Part shown: positions 26,074 to 30,130 of the stretch, in pieces
How the letters are laid out: every line of letters begins with the position of its first letter
How positions within the stretch are numbered: position 1 is the first letter of the stretch
Made by a program: the position numbers and the translations under genes
Assembly (NCBI GenBank): GCA_964526375.1
Contig: CAZGLK010000005.1
Span: 1 to 30,130, forward strand
Origin: CAZGLK01 sp964526375
GTDB lineage: Bacteria > Patescibacteriota > Minisyncoccia > JACQLN01
Reading direction: 5' to 3'
Length of the DNA: 30,130 nucleotides
The notes under the pieces: model-generated
The model's input: the letters and a program-made list of their open reading frames with translations, nothing else
What the model was told of the DNA's origin: nothing
Databases searched by the model: none

Positions 26074-27366
26074 CTATCTGGCGCCGAAATATCGCCTAAC
26101 CTTGCCATCTAGATCCCCGGCGCTCATAAACACAATAACAGCTTTAGATTTTAAATCAACTTCCAGCAGTTTCACAACCCCGCCAAAACTGGCCGCATAA
26201 AAAACATTGGGCTGTTTGATCGCTCTAGACAAGTCTTCGGATGTTTTACCACCACTATCTCTACCCTTTACTTTATAAAGCGGGTACAAAACAATCTTAT
26301 CGGCCTGCTTGAAAGCTTGAGTAAATTCCTTAAACAGGCGGGTTAGACGATCCTGCTGGTGCGGCTGGAAAATGCAGATGATTTTTTTGTTGGGATATTT
26401 TTCACGCAGAGCCTGGAGTGTAGCTCTAATCTCTGTCGGATGATGCGCGTAATCGGAATATATCTTGGAGCTTGGCGCTTGGAACTTGGAGCTTGGGGAC
26501 AACAATTCTAATCTTCTCCAAGCGCCTTGATACGATTTAAAGACTTTATCGGCAATTGATTTTTTAACTCCCAGCAACTTAACCGCCTGCCAAGCTGCCT
26601 CGGCGTTGAATTGGTTATGGATACCGGGTATAACAAGATCGTGTCTCCCCCGACCGTACCAAACAATTTTAGGGTATAGGGTATAGGGTTTAGGGTTTAG
26701 GATTTTTTTGATATTTATATCTTGAGCATTAGCAACAAGATAACCATCCACAGATATATTACCAAAAAACTTTTTGAACCCAGCCAAAACACCCGCCAGA
26801 TTTTTATAAGTATCCAAATGTTCCTTATCGATATTAGTAACCACGGCTATTCGGGGAAAATAATTGTGAAAAGAACGGGCGTACTCGTCGGCTTCTAAAA
26901 CTAGATACTTGTTCTTGCCTAAGCGAAAATTGCTACCGCCGAGTTCCCTCAATTTGGTACCAATAATTATGGTGGGGTCCAAACCGGCCTTGATCATAAT
27001 CAGTCCGATCAGAGCCGTGGTGGTGCTTTTGCCGTGGGAACCCGCAATGGCGACGGTGAAATACTTTTTGGTTAACTCGCCAACCGCTTGGGCGTAGCTT
27101 TGGGTGGAGATAGCTGACTTTAGAGCCGCCGACAATTCCGGATCATCGGGCCTGATCGCCGCGGAATAAATAACCAAGTTGACATTTTTGAGGTTACTTG
27201 CGCGCTGACCGATAAAAATTCTAACCCCTCGCCTTTTTAAATCATCCGTTATTTCCGATCTGGCCGCGTCCGAACCGCTAACTCGCCAGCCCTGTGCCAA
27301 ATAATACTGCGCCAAAGATGAGAGACCTATGCCACCGATGCCTATAAAATGAACCTTTCTTGTCAT
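26074..27366 (-). CDS. murC: UDP-N-acetylmuramate--L-alanine ligase
   Basis: Adds L-alanine to UDP-MurNAc, the first peptide step of peptidoglycan synthesis, in the cytoplasm. Nucleotide-binding GIGGIGLSSLA (9-19), P-loop AGSHGKSTTT (108-117), VLEADEYARSF and VVTNIDKEHLD in the middle domain, and SDYAHHPTEI in the C-terminal domain. Two repeat-derived insertions lie in frame: about 221-233 (LNPKPYTLYPK) and 290-301 (PSSKFQAPSSK). 430 residues is slightly short for MurC despite these. It starts 15 bp after the pyrG stop and is probably co-transcribed with it. Confidence 0.94.
   Translation of the reverse strand: MTRKVHFIGIGGIGLSSLAQYYLAQGWRVSGSDAARSEITDDLKRRGVRIFIGQRASNLKNVNLVIYSAAIRPDDPELSAALKSAISTQSYAQAVGELTKKYFTVAIAGSHGKSTTTALIGLIMIKAGLDPTIIIGTKLRELGGSNFRLGKNKYLVLEADEYARSFHNYFPRIAVVTNIDKEHLDTYKNLAGVLAGFKKFFGNISVDGYLVANAQDINIKKILNPKPYTLYPKIVWYGRGRHDLVIPGIHNQFNAEAAWQAVKLLGVKKSIADKVFKSYQGAWRRLELLSPSSKFQAPSSKIYSDYAHHPTEIRATLQALREKYPNKKIICIFQPHQQDRLTRLFKEFTQAFKQADKIVLYPLYKVKGRDSGGKTSEDLSRAIKQPNVFYAASFGGVVKLLEVDLKSKAVIVFMSAGDLDGKVRRYFGAR
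26464..26499. repeat. TTCCAAG word repeat inside murC
   Basis: On the coding strand aagctccaagttccaagcgc then caagctccaag, read as PSSKFQAPSSK. Same family as in tsaD and valS. Confidence 0.88.
26668..26705. repeat. CCCTAAA word repeat inside murC
   Basis: On the coding strand cctaaaccctaaacccta followed by taccctataccct, read as LNPKPYTLYPK. Same family as in tsaD (11325-11352). Confidence 0.88.
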
Positions 27367-27381
27367 ATCATATCCTAAAGC

Positions 27382-29028
27382 CTAATTTCCTAATCTCCTA
27401 ATCCCTGCCTTGATAAATTCCCTAAACAGCGGGTGGGGTTTTAGCGGCCGCGACTTAAACTCGGGGTGAAACTGCGTGCCCACAAAAAAGGGATGAACAC
27501 TGCGGGGTAGCTCAATAATCTCCATAAGCCGCCTGTCGGGCGAAAAGCCCGAAAACACCAAACCTTTCTTTTCCAAATCGGCAATGTATTTGGGGTTAAC
27601 TTCGTAACGATGGCGATGACGCTCGGAGATTAAATGCTGTTTGTAAGCCGCCATGGCAATGGAGCCGCTTCTTAGCGCCGCCGGGTAGGCGCCCAAGCGC
27701 ATGGTGGCACCATACTTTCCCTCGGCCAGGTGTTTTTGCTGATCCGGCAAAATATCAATTACGGCCTGGGGGGTTTGGGGATCAACTTCGGTAGTGTGAG
27801 CTTTTTTTAAACCGGCCGCGTGGCGCGCAAACTCAATCGTGGCTAGCTGCATGCCGTAGCACAGGCCGAGGTAGGGTATTTTCTTTTCACGGCAGTATTT
27901 TATGGCCTTAATTTTACCCTCCACGCCGCGGTGGCCAAACCCGCCCGGCACAACCACGCCCTGGTATTTAGAAAGATCTTTCAAAACCCGCGGATTTTTT
28001 TCGTATGCCTCGGCATCCAGCCAAACCAAATTGGGCTGGCGGCCAAAGTGGTGCGCGGCGTGCTTTATGGCCTCAATCACCGAAATGTAAGAATCAGCCA
28101 GAACAAAACTGCCGGTAGAAAAGTATTTGCCCACAATGGCAATGTTGATTTTCTTTTGCGAGTGCTTAATTGAGCGAACCAGACGGCCCCAGTTTTTAAG
28201 ATCGCGGCCGCGGGGACGCAAGCCGAGCTTTTTTAAGATGACATCGCTGATGGCGTCTTTTTCAAAGTTGATGGGGATCTCGTAGATACTCTCCACATCG
28301 GGCGCCGAAATAATATCGGCCTCGTTCATGTTGCAGTTAAAGGCGATTTTCTCTTTGCGTTTTTTGTCCAACGGCACCGCCGCCCGGGCCACAATAATGT
28401 CGGGCTGCAAGCCGCCTGAATTGAGGGTCCTGACCGCATATTGAGTGGGCTTGGTTTTTTGCTCGCCGCCGCCGCCTTGGGTGGGCAAATAGCTCACCAG
28501 AGCCAGCAAAACATCATCCGGTTTTTTGAGTTTTAACATGCGCGCCGCCTCCAAAAACAAAATGTTCTGATACTCACCCACCGTGCCGCCAATCTCCACA
28601 ATCACAATATCGGCTTTATTTTTTAAGGCAGCTCGGTCTATTTTGCTTAAAATTTCCAAAGGGATGTGCGGCACTACCTCAACGCACTGCCCGCCGTATT
28701 CCAAATTTCTTTCGCGGTTAATAACGGTTTGATACACACTGCCGGTGGTCATGTAATTGGCGCGGGTTAGATCGCGGTCCAAGAACCTTTCGTAGTTGCC
28801 CATGTCCTGATCGCACTCCATGCCGTCGTCCAAAACAAAAACCTCACCGTGTTCGGTGGGGTTCATAGTGCCTGCGTCAACATTAACATAGGGATCAATC
28901 TTTATGGCGGTAACTTCAAAACCGCGGGACTGCAAAATCTTGCCGATGGAGGCCACCGTAACCCCCTTGCCCACCCCCGACATCACTCCGCCTACGACAA
29001 AAATATATTTGGGTTTGCGCTTGAGCAT
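27382..29028 (-). CDS. pyrG: CTP synthase
   Basis: Makes CTP from UTP, ATP and glutamine. The N-terminal synthetase domain begins KYIFVVGGVMSGVGKGVTVASIG (P-loop) and contains DPYVNVDAGTMNPTEHGEVFVLDDGMECDQDMGNYERF. The glutamine-amidotransferase domain (from about residue 290) has the nucleophile Cys in YLGLCYGMQLA and the His-Glu pair in GTQFHPEFKS. 548 residues is normal and no repeat insertion interrupts it. Upstream, the terminator of the small gene at 29116 separates it, so pyrG probably starts its own transcript and leads into murC. Confidence 0.97.
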   Translation of the reverse strand: MLKRKPKYIFVVGGVMSGVGKGVTVASIGKILQSRGFEVTAIKIDPYVNVDAGTMNPTEHGEVFVLDDGMECDQDMGNYERFLDRDLTRANYMTTGSVYQTVINRERNLEYGGQCVEVVPHIPLEILSKIDRAALKNKADIVIVEIGGTVGEYQNILFLEAARMLKLKKPDDVLLALVSYLPTQGGGGEQKTKPTQYAVRTLNSGGLQPDIIVARAAVPLDKKRKEKIAFNCNMNEADIISAPDVESIYEIPINFEKDAISDVILKKLGLRPRGRDLKNWGRLVRSIKHSQKKINIAIVGKYFSTGSFVLADSYISVIEAIKHAAHHFGRQPNLVWLDAEAYEKNPRVLKDLSKYQGVVVPGGFGHRGVEGKIKAIKYCREKKIPYLGLCYGMQLATIEFARHAAGLKKAHTTEVDPQTPQAVIDILPDQQKHLAEGKYGATMRLGAYPAALRSGSIAMAAYKQHLISERHRHRYEVNPKYIADLEKKGLVFSGFSPDRRLMEIIELPRSVHPFFVGTQFHPEFKSRPLKPHPLFREFIKAGIRRLGN

Positions 29029-29080
29029 AAATCAATTACCCTCTACTGCCTCCAGCTTACTACACCTTATTTGATTTATC

Positions 29081-29112
29081 AAAAAACTGGCCGACACCCA
29101 ATGTTGGCCAGT
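29081..29112 (-). terminator. Rho-independent terminator of the 29116-29421 gene
   Basis: On the minus strand AACTGGCCAACA...TGTCGGCCAGTT, 12 bp with one G-U pair, followed by TTTTT. Confidence 0.88.
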
Positions 29113-29115
29113 TGT

Positions 29116-29421
29116 TTATTGTTTATTCTTAGGCGGCAAGGTTTGCTGCTGCGTTTCCAAGAACAACGCCACAGAATCTTCTCCCGGAAAATCGTATTTA
29201 GGACACTCGCCAACCGTACTGCTAATTAACAAATGATACAAGCGGTAATCCCGGTAGTCGGGGTATTTGGACTGCAATTCCTCCGCTTTATCTACCATCG
29301 CCTCGTGAAAACCAAAATTATTGCGCTCATAAAGCTCGCTCCGAATTTCCTCCAAACGGTCTGTCTCCCGCTCCAAATTTGATTCCTTTCCCGGGCTTGA
29401 TTCTGAAAATGATTGTTCCAT
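29116..29421 (-). CDS. Small stand-alone protein of unknown function
   Basis: 101-residue soluble, acidic and mainly helical protein: an N-terminal Ser/Glu-rich tail (MEQSFSESSPGKESNLERE), then DRLEEIRSELYERNNFGFHEAMVDKAEELQSKYPDYRDYRLYHLLI, and a Gln/Pro/Lys-rich end. No family recognised. It has a promoter at 29430-29458 and its own terminator, but, unlike the other small single genes here, no Shine-Dalgarno sequence. Confidence 0.65.
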   Translation of the reverse strand: MEQSFSESSPGKESNLERETDRLEEIRSELYERNNFGFHEAMVDKAEELQSKYPDYRDYRLYHLLISSTVGECPKYDFPGEDSVALFLETQQQTLPPKNKQ

Positions 29422-29429
29422 ATTCTTTT

Positions 29430-29458
29430 AGTGTACTAATTTTATGCCGCGGCGGCAA
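29430..29458 (-). promoter_or_regulatory. Sigma-70-like promoter of the 29116-29421 gene
   Basis: On the minus strand TTGCCG, exactly 17 bp, TACACT, about 8 bp before the ATG, implying a very short or absent leader. Confidence 0.5.
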
Positions 29459-29471
29459 ATTCTTTTCTAAA

Positions 29472-30130
29472 TTATGGCCACACAATCAATTTTAATCCAA
29501 TTACAAAAAGAAATGCAGTAATTACAATGCGAAATTGATTTTGCGGGATTTTATCCACAATCTTTTTTGCAATCCGCGCTCCTATAAACGAAATTGGGAT
29601 AAAGAGGAGCAATCCGTACCAGAGTTCTTTTGGAAACGTTGCGCCTCCGGTGAAATAGGTAATGATACGGGTTGAATCTACCAACAGCCCGATTGCCCCG
29701 CCGGTGGCGATATAGACGGCTTTCGGCAAGTCAAAAGCGGTCAAAAACATACCACGGATTGCTCCGCCAATGCCGAACATTCCAGCGAAAAATCCCGACA
29801 ATGCTCCGCCTGACAGTGCTGTTAGATTTCCGGCAGGAATTTTCCAGCCGGAGGCTGGTCCGCCTTTGGCGGAGAATTTACCCTGAAATATCAAGAATAG
29901 AGCATAGCCCGCAAGGAACACACCGAGGAGTCGGAGCAGAATTTGCTCATTCGCTCCAAGCGAGATGGACGCGCCGAAATAGCTTGTTGCAAGACCGACA
30001 GCTCCAAATAAAACAAAGAGGCGTAAATTGAAACCGGAACGGAAGAATGCGGCTTTCCAAATGTTGCCGAACCAATGAATAATCGCCACCAAAAATATCG
30101 CCTCCACCGGCGGGAAAAATATCACGAGCA
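29472..30130 (-). CDS. TauE/SafE-family permease (5' truncated by window)
   Basis: Membrane permease of the TauE/SafE (sulfite exporter) family. About six hydrophobic helices are visible, and the family's second-repeat signature occurs as GGALSGFFAGMFGIGGAIRGMFL. The frame is open to the window end, so the GTG at 30125 is probably not the start and roughly the first helix is missing. The visible end ALSI...FRIVITAFLFVIGLKLIVWP is typical. The transported anion (sulfite, sulfoacetate or other) cannot be predicted. Confidence 0.85.
   Translation of the reverse strand, partial: LVIFFPPVEAIFLVAIIHWFGNIWKAAFFRSGFNLRLFVLFGAVGLATSYFGASISLGANEQILLRLLGVFLAGYALFLIFQGKFSAKGGPASGWKIPAGNLTALSGGALSGFFAGMFGIGGAIRGMFLTAFDLPKAVYIATGGAIGLLVDSTRIITYFTGGATFPKELWYGLLLFIPISFIGARIAKKIVDKIPQNQFRIVITAFLFVIGLKLIVWP

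Noticed and set aside
1..30130. Alternative genetic code (TGA as glycine, as in some candidate phyla)
   Set aside because: TGA terminates rbfA, infB and the toxin-antitoxin genes at the expected protein ends, and no conserved glycine position is encoded by TGA.

Overview
The window looks like a chromosome segment of a candidate-phyla-radiation (Patescibacteria, probably Parcubacteria-like) bacterium. This is inferred from gene content, not from a marker tree. Evidence: very short or trimmed housekeeping proteins (IF-2 without its N-terminal region, ValS without its C-terminal coiled coil, half-size EamA transporter), many small proteins with no recognisable family, many toxin-antitoxin and restriction genes, few Shine-Dalgarno sites on housekeeping genes, and in-frame low-complexity insertions inside essential proteins. 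TGA is read as a stop in several clear genes (rbfA, infB, toxin-antitoxin genes), so the standard bacterial code applies.

Layout. 1-1676: an HNH-type restriction endonuclease (5' end cut by the window) overlapping its N6A/N4C methyltransferase. 1773-4164: a small membrane protein, a helix-turn-helix/LAGLIDADG-like protein whose frame runs through a tRNA-Arg gene, an orphan antitoxin, and an antitoxin/RelE-type toxin pair. 4223-7959: a membrane-anchored kelch propeller divergent from recG. recG carries an in-frame GxxExxY-type PD-(D/E)XK nuclease insertion. 8011-12508: a MITE that ends a hicB antitoxin, a tautomerase-like gene, a processive GT2 glycosyltransferase, a degenerate tRNA-Glu, tsaD, and a small gene with its own promoter and terminator. 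12546-16283: valS, a PrsW-like intramembrane protease, hsp20. 16505-20185: a GIY-YIG protein running into tRNA-Cys, tRNA-Leu, then an AT-rich restriction-modification cassette (methyltransferase, CCGG-type endonuclease, zinc ribbon, membrane protein, second methyltransferase). 20194-23496: EamA transporter, a MITE, uppS, a secreted coiled-coil protein, vapBC, a small gene, another MITE. 23530-30130: rbfA, infB, a small DNA-binding-like protein, murC, pyrG, a small gene, and a TauE/SafE permease cut by the window end.

How the parts fit. The housekeeping backbone covers translation (infB-rbfA, valS, tsaD, tRNAs), envelope precursors (murC, uppS, GT2), nucleotide synthesis (pyrG) and repair (recG). 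It is interrupted by several layers of mobile or repetitive DNA. (a) A GxxExxY-nuclease element in recG has end sequences that recur as solo copies next to prsW and infB. (b) A MITE family has TAGGRCTTACCCGTTTG-like ends and 5-bp target duplications. (c) Short word-like tandem repeats are inserted in frame in tsaD, valS, murC and infB. (d) Endonuclease-like genes have 3' ends that lie inside tRNA genes. There are also two copies of a symmetric 40-bp tripartite palindrome (8-bp palindromes separated by exactly 8 bp) that resembles a binding site for an unidentified DNA-binding protein.
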